DNA from: Kribbella sp. VKM Ac-2569
GTDB lineage: Bacteria; Actinomycetota; Actinomycetes; Propionibacteriales; Kribbellaceae
Assembly (NCBI RefSeq): GCF_004216905.1
Contig: NZ_SGXJ01000003.1
Location: forward strand, 1-64,000
Direction of reading: 5' to 3'
DNA: 64,000 bases
The notes beneath the pieces are model-generated. The model did no database searches and was not told where the DNA came from. It was given only the letters and a program-made list of their open reading frames with translations. A program made the position numbers and the translations under genes. Below are positions 35,137 to 42,521 of this stretch, in pieces. Position 1 is the first letter of the stretch. Every line of letters begins with the position of its first letter.

Positions 35137-36233
35137 GCGTCGTGCTGGAGTTTTCGGCGGGTCCAGAAGGGGGTTGGGTGGGGGAGGGCTACGTCGTAGT
35201 AGTCCGCTCGGGTGGACAGGTAGGTGGTGCACTCGGTGTTTCGGGTGGACTCGTAGGACGTGAGGGGAGTGGCGTCGGCGGGGTGGGTCAGTAGGTGGGC
35301 GACTGTTGTTGCTGCGGCTTCGGCGGTGCGGAGAGCTCGGGGTACGCCGCTGCCGGAGATCGGGTCGACGGCGAGCGCGGCGTCACCGACTGCGAGCCAG
35401 GGGCGTGTGTCGCCCTGCCGGACCAGCCGATGGCTGGCAGCCGAGTACACCCGCGGAGTGGTCGGCAGTCGTGCGCCGTCGACGCGGAGTGCGGTTGCGG
35501 TGGTGGATTGGAGGTGGCTGCGCCAGGGCGCTGAAGCGGTGAGGTTGTCGCGGCGGCAGATGTCGGCGTCGGTCATGAACATGCCGACCATCACGTTCCC
35601 GGGAAGCGGTGCCGTGTACCACCAGCCGTCGGCGACCGACTCGATCAGCAGGTACTGCTCGGCGGTGACGTCCACGCCGCTCCATTGAGCGGTGATCCCG
35701 ACCAGGCGGTCGAAGGCGATCCGCCGGGCGCCGAGCGACCGCCCGACGGTGGCCGAGCGGCCGGTCGCGTCGATGAGCACCCGACCCGTGATCCGGCGGC
35801 CGTTGGAGCAGGTGAGTTGCCACGTGCCGTCGTACCGGGAGTCGATGAGGGACGTGCCGAGGGACACCGATGCGCCGGCCTCGGCTGCCGCGTCGAAGAG
35901 CATCCGGTCGAACAACCGGCGATCAACGTGCCAGCCGCTGTCATAACCACTCTCGAGATGCGAATGCGCGGCCGGTTCCGTGCTGCTCCAGATGCTCCGG
36001 GTACCCCACGACGGCAAGGGGCCCAAGGCAACGAACCGCTCCCACACTCCGAGGTCGCGCAACAACGGTTGGATGCTCGGAGCAAGCGTTTCGCCGACGC
36101 GCGGCCGGTCGAAGCGGCTCCGCTCCAGCAACGCGACACTGTGTCCGGCCCGCGCCAGTCGCAGGGCGGTCGCTGCGCCGGCGGGGCCTCCGCCGGCGAC
36201 AACGACGTCGTACGTCGTGACCGTGTTGGTCAT
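35112..36233 (-). CDS. LodB-like FAD-dependent oxidoreductase (predicted CTQ maturase)
   Basis: A 373-residue flavoprotein with the dinucleotide motif VVVAGGGPAGAATALRLA (about 10-27), the middle VLIDATGRSATVGR, and the second FAD motif WLAVGDAALAVDPISGSG. It belongs to the tryptophan-halogenase/geranylgeranyl-reductase-like group that contains LodB. In Marinomonas mediterranea, LodB is required to form the cysteine tryptophylquinone of LodA. The gene starts one base after the stop of the LodA-like gene, so the two are made together. That tight coupling, more than sequence alone, supports the maturase role. Its 3' end overlaps the reductase gene on the other strand by 25 bases. Confidence 0.82.
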   Translation of the reverse strand: MTNTVTTYDVVVAGGGPAGAATALRLARAGHSVALLERSRFDRPRVGETLAPSIQPLLRDLGVWERFVALGPLPSWGTRSIWSSTEPAAHSHLESGYDSGWHVDRRLFDRMLFDAAAEAGASVSLGTSLIDSRYDGTWQLTCSNGRRITGRVLIDATGRSATVGRSLGARRIAFDRLVGITAQWSGVDVTAEQYLLIESVADGWWYTAPLPGNVMVGMFMTDADICRRDNLTASAPWRSHLQSTTATALRVDGARLPTTPRVYSAASHRLVRQGDTRPWLAVGDAALAVDPISGSGVPRALRTAEAAATTVAHLLTHPADATPLTSYESTRNTECTTYLSTRADYYDVALPHPTPFWTRRKLQHDAQACSVGR

Positions 36234-36234
36234 G

Positions 36235-39200
36235 TCAGCAGCCGCAACCGCGCAGGCACTTGCGAAGTGCGTCGAGGTCGAACCCGAGCCGCCGCAGCCG
36301 CTCGATCAGCTTCTCGTCGATGACCCCGTCCTTGAACAGGCAGGACAACCATTCGCAGAACGAATCACTGACCGGAGGAACCGATGGGGTGTCGCCGCCA
36401 CGCCACACGGCCGCGGTGAGCGTACGTTCCCGCGTGAACGGCCGACCCACGCGAGTACGGCCGCGAGCGCGCACGCGGATCCGGTAGACACCGGGCAGCG
36501 TCGTACCGAAGCTTGCCGCGAACTCACCAGCCGCGACCTGATCCAGGACAAGCGTTGCCAGCGACCCGTCCGGGCGCGTGACGTCGGCCCAAACGGACGG
36601 ATCGCCGTCGACCGGTACGCCGGACTGCGTGAGCGTCGCGTTGATCGTCACCTGGGCGCCGGGTTCGAAGGATCGCTGGTCGGCCGAGGAACGCAGCGAC
36701 ACGTTCGAGTAGGAGTGCACCACCAGGCTGTACGGAAGACCACGCCGCCCCGGCTGCTCGCCGCCCGCCGGCTCGTTCGCCACTTCGAAGGCCCGCTCGA
36801 ACTCGAACGGGCGCCGAGCGGGTGGAGCCGATCGCACCGGCTGGTTGGCACGGCCGCGGAGGATCGACAGGTCGACGCCATCGGAGTCATCAGGGGTCCT
36901 CCCGGTATGCGGTCGCCCGATCGTCAGTAGTGCGTGCCAGGTCCCGGCCTGGTCGAAACGGCCCGGCCGGAGCTGGACGGGCAGGGTGATCCGGTAGTAC
37001 GCGACGCCGTCGCCGGTCACGTACCGCATCGCCGGCTCCGCCTGCGCGCGCCACGGTTCGATCAGCAGCCCGTTCGGCGTCTGGAGCCGGAAGTCGACGG
37101 CCTCCGGACGCGGCGTCAGCAGAACGACGTCCACGCCCGAGTCCCCGTCGGAGAGCTGGAACGGAATGCGGTGCACCGCGCCGACACTCAACTCACCGTC
37201 CGGGTCGAGCACCACCTCGGCGTTGCTGATCCCCGCCAGCACCTGCAGGAAGTACTTCTGCAACAGGAACCTGTTGTCGGTGGTGATCGCGCCGGTCACC
37301 AGCAGGTACCCGCCGTTGTTGCCGGAGATCGTCTGCAACGCGGGCACGCTGATGTTCTGCGGCTGTCCGAGCCCGACGGCGTACGTGCGCTCGTTGATCT
37401 GCGCGGCGACGTCGGAGATCGCGCGGGGGCTGTTCTCGATCCCGTCGGTGAGGACGACCAGCGATTTCACGTCGTACGGCGGTGCCGCGTCGAGCAGCGC
37501 GCGGCCCTCGAAGATGCCGTCGCCGATGGAGGTCGCGCCCTGCGGATCGAGGCCGGTGCCGTTGATCGTGTCGTGGGTCGCGTTGCGGTTCACATCGGAC
37601 AGCCCGCCCGCGCCGAGCTCGAGGACGGACTGCAACGGCTGCGCGTCCTCGTTGTAGCGGACGATCCCGACACCGTCGCCTTCGAGCATCAGGTCGACGA
37701 AGATGTTCGCGGCCTGCTGCAGCGCCACATGTTTGCTCTGACCGTCGCCGCGGTCCTCACTCATGCTGCCCGAGCGGTCGAGCACGAGTGCAGTGGCTGC
37801 CGTTTTACGCGCAACTGTGTTGCCGGTGACTGTCACATCCCAGGTCTGACCGGACGCGGCCTCGCGGACCGTGAGCACTTGCGGCGGAATGGACGACGGC
37901 GCCACGCCGGTCCGGTACACGACCCACAGCCGAGCGGTCGCTACGCCGTTGGGCGCGGTCGGGCCAACCGTGACCGAGGTCGTGGCGGCGACCAACTGAG
38001 GATGCGCCGGCGCACCACCAGGCGCGTAGTCGAGCGTGACGGCGGATCCGGGCGAGAGCACCTCGAAGCTGATCGCCAGCGCGGCCTCGCGCACCATGCC
38101 CATCGGCCCCTGCGGTACGTCGATGAAACGCAACTCCGGCGTAAGCAGCGTGATCGACGACTCGTCGCAGTGCTCGACCTCGACGTGCTCGGCCCCTTGC
38201 TCGACGACGAACCCGAGCGTGTGCCACAGCGTCACCATGTCGTCCATGCTCGCGACGTCGCGATCCCAGCGGGCCTGGCTGCCGGTGTCCTGCGCGATCA
38301 CGTCGTTCGGCCGCGGGACCGGCCACCAGTTGTCACCGCACGCCTTGAAGTCCGCGTGCCACGGCAACGCCATCGCCTGGCTGATCGTGCCGGCGGTGGA
38401 CGTGATCCGGAACGCCCCGGCGTACGACGTCTCGATGATCGGCCGGTCGCCCGCGGACAGCCCGCCGGCCTCGATACCGGGGAAGAACGCGCCGCCGACA
38501 CAGGCCTCGAGGGCGGCGCGATCCATGCCGTCCGGGGTCAGGTCGGTCTGCGGTGCCGGTACGCCGGTCCAGTCCGCGGTGTAGTTGCCCGCCTGCCAGC
38601 GCTGCATGTGCGCGTACTGGGTCGGCGTCAGCGCGGAGTCACCGCCGTTGAGCCGGGGCATGTCGCCGGGCGGTCGCAGCCGCGCGAAGATCGCGTCGAC
38701 GAGTGGCTGCGACGTCACCGGATCCGGCCAGCTGTGTGCGCCGAAGATCCCTTCCACCCACCGCATGTCGCGGGCGCGCTGCAGGATCGGGTAGACGTCG
38801 TTCGTGTACGACGTCGTGGTCGGCGCCGGCACGAGTCCGAGGTCGATCATGTGCTGCAGGACCCGGTCGTAGAGCGTAGTCACACTGTCCTGGTGCGGCG
38901 CGAACTTCGGTGGCGCGACGATCGCCCAGGCGCCCTCGACCGGTGGCGTCGAGTTGTCCGAGCGCAAGGTGATCGTCGCGGTCACCGGTCCGTCCGACAC
39001 GTCGTCGTACCAGCCGGCGTTTCCCCAGAAGCTGCCGATCACGTTGCCGGCCGGTGACGCGGCGGCGCCGTGCCCGCCGAGGACGAGCAGGTGGTTGTCG
39101 TCGTCGCTGCGGATCTCGCCGAGCGGCACGGTCACCGACGGTTCGCCGGAGAAGTCGATCGTGCCGGTGTCGAAGAGCTCTCGCTGATCGGGTCCGGTCA

Positions 39201-39525
39201 GGGTCCGCGCGCCCGGGTCGATCGTGAGCTGACCGATCGGCTCGCTGTTGCCGCGGTTCGGGTGCGCGGCCTTGGCGTTCACCAGGTGAACGGTCCACGA
39301 GATCTCGGCGGAGGCGTCGTCGAGTTCCTCGACGCTGCCGTCGTCGTGGTGCGCGAAGATCCGGAAACGTGCCGCCTGCCGTTTGACGCGGCACTGGGCG
39401 TCCTTGAATCCGCCCGGTGGTTCCGGTCGCTCGCCGAGGTGCTCAGGTCCGACGAAGAACTCGTCCGGACTGTTGCCGACCCGGGCGATGCCGATCGCCG
39501 GATGGATCTTGTACGTCGTGGCCAT
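36235..39525 (-). CDS. LodA-like CTQ-dependent oxidase fused to a von Willebrand A domain
   Basis: A 1096-residue protein. Residues 1-490 match the LodA/GoxA quinoprotein oxidases: YKIHPAIGIARVGNSPDEFFVGPE at the start, and MALPWHADFKACGDNWWPVPRP (385-406), in which Cys396 is the expected cysteine of cysteine tryptophylquinone and Asp392 matches the Asp four residues before it in LodA. Trp434 in VTLWHTLGFVVEQG is the probable Trp partner. These enzymes oxidise amino-acid amines with O2, giving H2O2 and ammonia. Residues about 575-770 are a VWA domain with a full MIDAS (DRSGS 583-587, Thr665, Asp694). A beta domain (about 930-1040) and a Cys-rich tail (Cys1057, 1062, 1090, 1094, 1096) follow. 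No signal peptide. GGGGGAG precedes the ATG. Confidence 0.88.
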   Translation of the reverse strand: MATTYKIHPAIGIARVGNSPDEFFVGPEHLGERPEPPGGFKDAQCRVKRQAARFRIFAHHDDGSVEELDDASAEISWTVHLVNAKAAHPNRGNSEPIGQLTIDPGARTLTGPDQRELFDTGTIDFSGEPSVTVPLGEIRSDDDNHLLVLGGHGAAASPAGNVIGSFWGNAGWYDDVSDGPVTATITLRSDNSTPPVEGAWAIVAPPKFAPHQDSVTTLYDRVLQHMIDLGLVPAPTTTSYTNDVYPILQRARDMRWVEGIFGAHSWPDPVTSQPLVDAIFARLRPPGDMPRLNGGDSALTPTQYAHMQRWQAGNYTADWTGVPAPQTDLTPDGMDRAALEACVGGAFFPGIEAGGLSAGDRPIIETSYAGAFRITSTAGTISQAMALPWHADFKACGDNWWPVPRPNDVIAQDTGSQARWDRDVASMDDMVTLWHTLGFVVEQGAEHVEVEHCDESSITLLTPELRFIDVPQGPMGMVREAALAISFEVLSPGSAVTLDYAPGGAPAHPQLVAATTSVTVGPTAPNGVATARLWVVYRTGVAPSSIPPQVLTVREAASGQTWDVTVTGNTVARKTAATALVLDRSGSMSEDRGDGQSKHVALQQAANIFVDLMLEGDGVGIVRYNEDAQPLQSVLELGAGGLSDVNRNATHDTINGTGLDPQGATSIGDGIFEGRALLDAAPPYDVKSLVVLTDGIENSPRAISDVAAQINERTYAVGLGQPQNISVPALQTISGNNGGYLLVTGAITTDNRFLLQKYFLQVLAGISNAEVVLDPDGELSVGAVHRIPFQLSDGDSGVDVVLLTPRPEAVDFRLQTPNGLLIEPWRAQAEPAMRYVTGDGVAYYRITLPVQLRPGRFDQAGTWHALLTIGRPHTGRTPDDSDGVDLSILRGRANQPVRSAPPARRPFEFERAFEVANEPAGGEQPGRRGLPYSLVVHSYSNVSLRSSADQRSFEPGAQVTINATLTQSGVPVDGDPSVWADVTRPDGSLATLVLDQVAAGEFAASFGTTLPGVYRIRVRARGRTRVGRPFTRERTLTAAVWRGGDTPSVPPVSDSFCEWLSCLFKDGVIDEKLIERLRRLGFDLDALRKCLRGCGC

Positions 39526-39550
39526 TCTTTTCTCCCCCTGAGTCAGTGCG

Positions 39551-40087
39551 CTAGCTGGTTCTTGTACGTGCGCCGCGGTCGAGCATGCTGCGGAGGCGGC
39601 GCAGGACCTGGTCGGTGAACAGGCCGGCCAGGCAGCCGGTCAGCACGAGTACGGCGACCGCGGCGCTGGACGTGCTGTCGTCGCCGATGCTGAGCAGACC
39701 GGTGTTGACGGCGATCACCCCGACCGAACCGAGCAGGGCGGACCACAGCGGCCGCATCACGTACCACGCGACCGGATGATCCGGCGCGGCGTTGCGAGCG
39801 AACGCCATGCTCTGCTGGATCACGCTGCCGACCGCTCCGGCGGCAGCGCCGACGATCAGCAGACTCATGTTCAGCGTGATCGCGAGGTGCGCGACAGACT
39901 GGCTGGCGACCCGGTGCGGTCCGACGGTTTCCTGAGCCGCGACGAGCCGCTCCGCGAGACCGTACGCCGCAACGAGACACGGCAGGGCAACGACGGCTTC
40001 GGTGATGTTGATAGCGACGATCACGCGCCGCGTAGACCGCCGTACGGTCCTGGTCCGCTTCCGCTGTGGCCCGAGTGTGTTGCTCAT
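39551..40087 (-). CDS. Small integral membrane protein upstream of the LodA-like gene
   Basis: A 178-residue membrane protein with a basic N-terminus (RKRTRTVRRSTRRV) and four predicted helices (about 25-48, 68-95, 113-138, 148-165). It was not recognised as a known family. The ATG at 40087 has GGAGG seven bases upstream. It precedes the LodA-VWA gene by 25 bases on the same strand, so it is likely the first gene of a three-gene CTQ unit. It may anchor or export the oxidase, which itself lacks any signal peptide. This is inference from position. Confidence 0.72.
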   Translation of the reverse strand: MSNTLGPQRKRTRTVRRSTRRVIVAINITEAVVALPCLVAAYGLAERLVAAQETVGPHRVASQSVAHLAITLNMSLLIVGAAAGAVGSVIQQSMAFARNAAPDHPVAWYVMRPLWSALLGSVGVIAVNTGLLSIGDDSTSSAAVAVLVLTGCLAGLFTDQVLRRLRSMLDRGARTRTS

Positions 40088-40157
40088 GACAGTTCCTCCC
40101 CTACACGGACGGAGTCGTCCGCGGCGGGCGGCGATACATTCGAATCCAGGAGGAGCC

Positions 40158-40598
40158 ATGACAGTCGACGTACTGACCGAGATCGTGATCGACCGTCCGG
40201 TGGAGGCGGTGGCGGAGTACGTCGGCGATCCGTCGAACGCGCCGCAGTGGTACGCGAACATCGAGTCGGTGGTCTGGCAGACGGACCCACCCGTCGAGGT
40301 GGGGTCGCGGATGGACTTCGTCGCGCACTTCCTGGGGCGGCGGCTGGCCTACACGTACGAGGTGGTGGAGCTGGTCCCGGGCCGGCGGCTGGTGATGCGG
40401 ACGGCGCAGGGGCCGTTCCCGATGGAGACCAGCTACGAGTGGTCGCCGGTGGGGGAGGCAGCGACCCGGATGACGTTGCGGAACCGCGGTGAGCCGAGCG
40501 GGTTCGCAGGGGTCGCGGGGCCGTTGATGGCGGCGGCGATGCGGCGGGCGAACGGCAAGGACCTTACGCGGTTGAAGGAGCTTCTCGAGGCACGGTGA
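40158..40598 (+). CDS. SRPBCC (START/Bet v1-like) family protein
   Basis: A 146-residue SRPBCC-fold protein, likely binding a hydrophobic ligand. It has the typical opening DVLTEIVIDRPVEAVAEYVGDPSNAPQWYANIESVVW and a central EVGSRMDFVAHFLGRRLAYTYEVVELVPGRRLVMRTA. AGGAGG lies just before the ATG. It is divergent from the membrane-protein gene of the CTQ unit with a 70-base gap. No catalytic residues can be pointed out; many such proteins are polyketide-cyclase-like or of unknown role. Confidence 0.85.
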   Translation: MTVDVLTEIVIDRPVEAVAEYVGDPSNAPQWYANIESVVWQTDPPVEVGSRMDFVAHFLGRRLAYTYEVVELVPGRRLVMRTAQGPFPMETSYEWSPVGEAATRMTLRNRGEPSGFAGVAGPLMAAAMRRANGKDLTRLKELLEAR

Positions 40599-40671
40599 GA
40601 CGGCCGGCGGCGGTCGCGGCGTCCCGGACTCGCGACCGACCGCACCGTCGCGTCGAAGGTGCTGCTGGGCC

Positions 40672-41172
40672 TCAGCGGCGATACACAGCGCTGAGGTTGC
40701 CCTCGGGATCGACCGATTCGAGGATCGCGCCGGTGATCTCGGCGAGCTGGGTGATCTGCTCGGGCGTGAGTACGTCGATCACGTGCTGGCGGACCGTCTC
40801 GACATGACCGGGCGCGGTCGCGCGGATCTTCTTCCAGCCGGCCGCGGTCAGCCGCGCGTTGGTGGCGCGGGCGTCCTCCGGGCAGGGAAACCGCTCGACG
40901 ATCCCGCGGTCCTCGAGGCGCTTCACCACGTGTGACAGCCGGGGGAGCGTGGCGTTGGTCCGCTGCGCCAGCGCGGTCATCCGCAGCGTCCGCTTCGGCG
41001 CCTCGGACAGCATCGCCATCACGTAGTACTCGTAGTGCGTCAGCTCGGCGTCCCGTCGCAGCTGCGAGTCGAGGACACCGGGCAGCAGCTCGAGTACGGC
41101 GGCCAGCCGCACCCAGGCCGTCATCTCCGCGTCGTCCAGCCACCGTGTGCTCACGAAAACATTCTGCCACAC
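40672..41172 (-). CDS. MarR-family transcriptional regulator
   Basis: A 166-residue winged-helix repressor. The HTH and wing lie at about 62-115 (LRMTALAQRTNATLPRLSHVVKRLEDRGIVERFPCPEDARATNARLTAAG). Helices at both ends form the dimer domain. The start is uncertain: GTG at 41172 directly touches a perfect 20-base palindrome, and GTG at 41154 would give 160 residues; neither has a clear ribosome site, so the message may be leaderless. Divergent from an F420-reductase-like gene with two copies of the same operator between them, so it most likely represses both. Confidence 0.9.
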   Translation of the reverse strand: MWQNVFVSTRWLDDAEMTAWVRLAAVLELLPGVLDSQLRRDAELTHYEYYVMAMLSEAPKRTLRMTALAQRTNATLPRLSHVVKRLEDRGIVERFPCPEDARATNARLTAAGWKKIRATAPGHVETVRQHVIDVLTPEQITQLAEITGAILESVDPEGNLSAVYRR

Positions 41173-41192
41173 ATGGTTGTAGCTACAACCAT
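41173..41192. promoter_or_regulatory. MarR operator 1
   Basis: ATGGTTGTAGCTACAACCAT is a perfect 20-base palindrome right before the MarR start codon. Core half-sites TGGTTG and CAACCA recur at 41207. Confidence 0.8.
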
Positions 41193-41206
41193 CTCACGCT
41201 ATCGTG

Positions 41207-41225
41207 ATGGTTGAAGGTACAACCA
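41207..41225. promoter_or_regulatory. MarR operator 2
   Basis: ATGGTTGAAGGTACAACCA has the same TGGTTG-N6-CAACCA core as operator 1, 34 bases away centre to centre, and ends 12 bases before the reductase start codon. Two sites about three helical turns apart suit cooperative autorepression and repression of the divergent gene. Confidence 0.75.
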
Positions 41226-41237
41226 AAAGGAGCGAGT

Positions 41238-41810
41238 ATGACGCACGTCAGCATCATCGGCAGCGGGAACATGGGACAGGCGATCGCGGCCGTCGTCGCC
41301 AAGGGCGGCAACACCGTCGAGCTGTTCAACTCCACCGACAAGGACAAGCCGGTCACCGGCGACGTCGTGATCCTCGCGACGCCGCACCCGGCGTACGACC
41401 AGGTGCTCGCCGATCGCGCCGACCAGTTGGCCGGCAAGATCGTCGTCGACATCAGCAATCCGCTGAACTTCGAGACCTTCGACTCGCTGGTGGTTCCCGC
41501 GGACGGCTCCGCGGCCGCCGAACTCGCCACGCGGCTCCCGGACTCCAAGGTGCTGAAGGCCTTCAACACAAACTTCGCCGCGACCATCGCGACCGGGAAG
41601 GTCGGCGAGGCGCCGACGACCGTTCTGATCGCGGGTGACGACGCGGACGCCAAGGCACAGCTGGCCGGGATCGTCTCCGCCGGCGGCCTGAAGGCCGTCG
41701 ACGCCGGTGCCCTGAAGCGCGCGCGTGAGCTCGAAGCCGCCGGCTTCCTCCAGCTCACCCTCGCCGTCGGTGAGAAGGCCTCCTGGACCGGCGGTTTTAA
41801 CCTCGTCTAG
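41238..41810 (+). CDS. NADPH-dependent F420 reductase-like protein
   Basis: A 190-residue protein of the NADP-oxidoreductase, coenzyme F420-dependent family. The Rossmann motif is HVSIIGSGNMGQAIAAVVAKGG (residues 3-24). VVILATPHPAYDQVL and KIVVDISNPLNF follow the family pattern, as does KVLKAFNTNFAATI. It would move hydride between NADPH and F420 or a related substrate. GGAG precedes the ATG. It is controlled by the divergent MarR. Its stop codon TAG shares the palindrome CTAG with the stop of the convergent LysE gene. Confidence 0.87.
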   Translation: MTHVSIIGSGNMGQAIAAVVAKGGNTVELFNSTDKDKPVTGDVVILATPHPAYDQVLADRADQLAGKIVVDISNPLNFETFDSLVVPADGSAAAELATRLPDSKVLKAFNTNFAATIATGKVGEAPTTVLIAGDDADAKAQLAGIVSAGGLKAVDAGALKRARELEAAGFLQLTLAVGEKASWTGGFNLV

Positions 41811-42439
41811 CGCAGGAGGGCGAGGCGGACGCCGAGTCCGATGAAGATGCCGCCGGTGGCGGTGTCGATCCGGCGCCGGGCGGTACGGCGGGTGCGCAGC
41901 CAGTTCCCGATCCGCCCGGCCAGCAGGCCGACCGTCCCGTCGACCAGGAACTCCAGCACGATCAGGATCGCCCCGAGCACCGCGAACTGCAGCCATACCT
42001 GGCCGTGGGACGGCACCACGAACTGCGGCAGGAAGGCGATCGTGAACGTGACCATCTTCGGGTTCAGCAGGTTGGTGGTCAGCCCGGTCAGGTACGCCTT
42101 CCGTCCGGACATCGCGGCGTCGCCGGCCGGCCCGTCGTCGACGGCGTCGTTGCGGTGCCGGATCATCTGCACGCCGAGATAGACCAGGTACGCCGCACCG
42201 ACGATCCGGACCGCGGTGAACGCGACCGGCACCGCCGCGAACAACGCGGCCAACCCGGCCGCGGCCACCGCGACGTGCACAGCCTCACTCGTCGCCACCC
42301 CAGCCGTCGCCAGCAGACCGGCCCGCGGCCCGCTGCGCATCCCGCAGCCGAGGATGAACAGCATGTCCGGTCCGGGCGTGATCATCGCGATCGTCGTGGT
42401 CAGCAGAAACGCGAGCAGAAGATGCTGGTCGATCGGCAT
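41807..42439 (-). CDS. LysE/RhtB-family amino-acid exporter
   Basis: A 210-residue LysE-type exporter with six predicted helices. The family opening is LLLAFLLTTTIAMITPGPDMLFILGCGMRSGPRAGL and the conserved NLLNPKMVTFTIAFLPQFV follows at mid-length. It expels amino acids or homoserine lactones across the membrane. The ATG at 42439 begins the family homology; the frame is open further upstream only as antisense. The last four bases overlap the convergent reductase gene. No regulator adjoins the start. Confidence 0.88.
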   Translation of the reverse strand: MPIDQHLLLAFLLTTTIAMITPGPDMLFILGCGMRSGPRAGLLATAGVATSEAVHVAVAAAGLAALFAAVPVAFTAVRIVGAAYLVYLGVQMIRHRNDAVDDGPAGDAAMSGRKAYLTGLTTNLLNPKMVTFTIAFLPQFVVPSHGQVWLQFAVLGAILIVLEFLVDGTVGLLAGRIGNWLRTRRTARRRIDTATGGIFIGLGVRLALLR

Positions 42440-42474
42440 ACTCCGATCGTCGCACGCAGAGGTGACCACATGGT

Positions 42475-42488
42475 GGCAAGCGCTTACC
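42475..42488. promoter_or_regulatory. LacI/ROK-like operator before the BNR gene
   Basis: GGCAAGCGCTTACC is a near palindrome around AAGCGCTT (12 of 14), like sites of sugar-sensing LacI-family repressors. It lies 33 bases before the BNR gene and 36 bases from the LysE start. No LacI gene is in the window. Confidence 0.35.
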
Positions 42489-42521
42489 GATGAGACGTCG
42501 GGTCTGCCAGACTGAGTGGCC

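Noticed and set aside
36934-39057. 707-codon plus-strand open frame opposite the LodA-VWA gene
   Set aside because: Arg/Val/Asp-rich shadow frame; the minus strand has clear LodA and VWA motifs.
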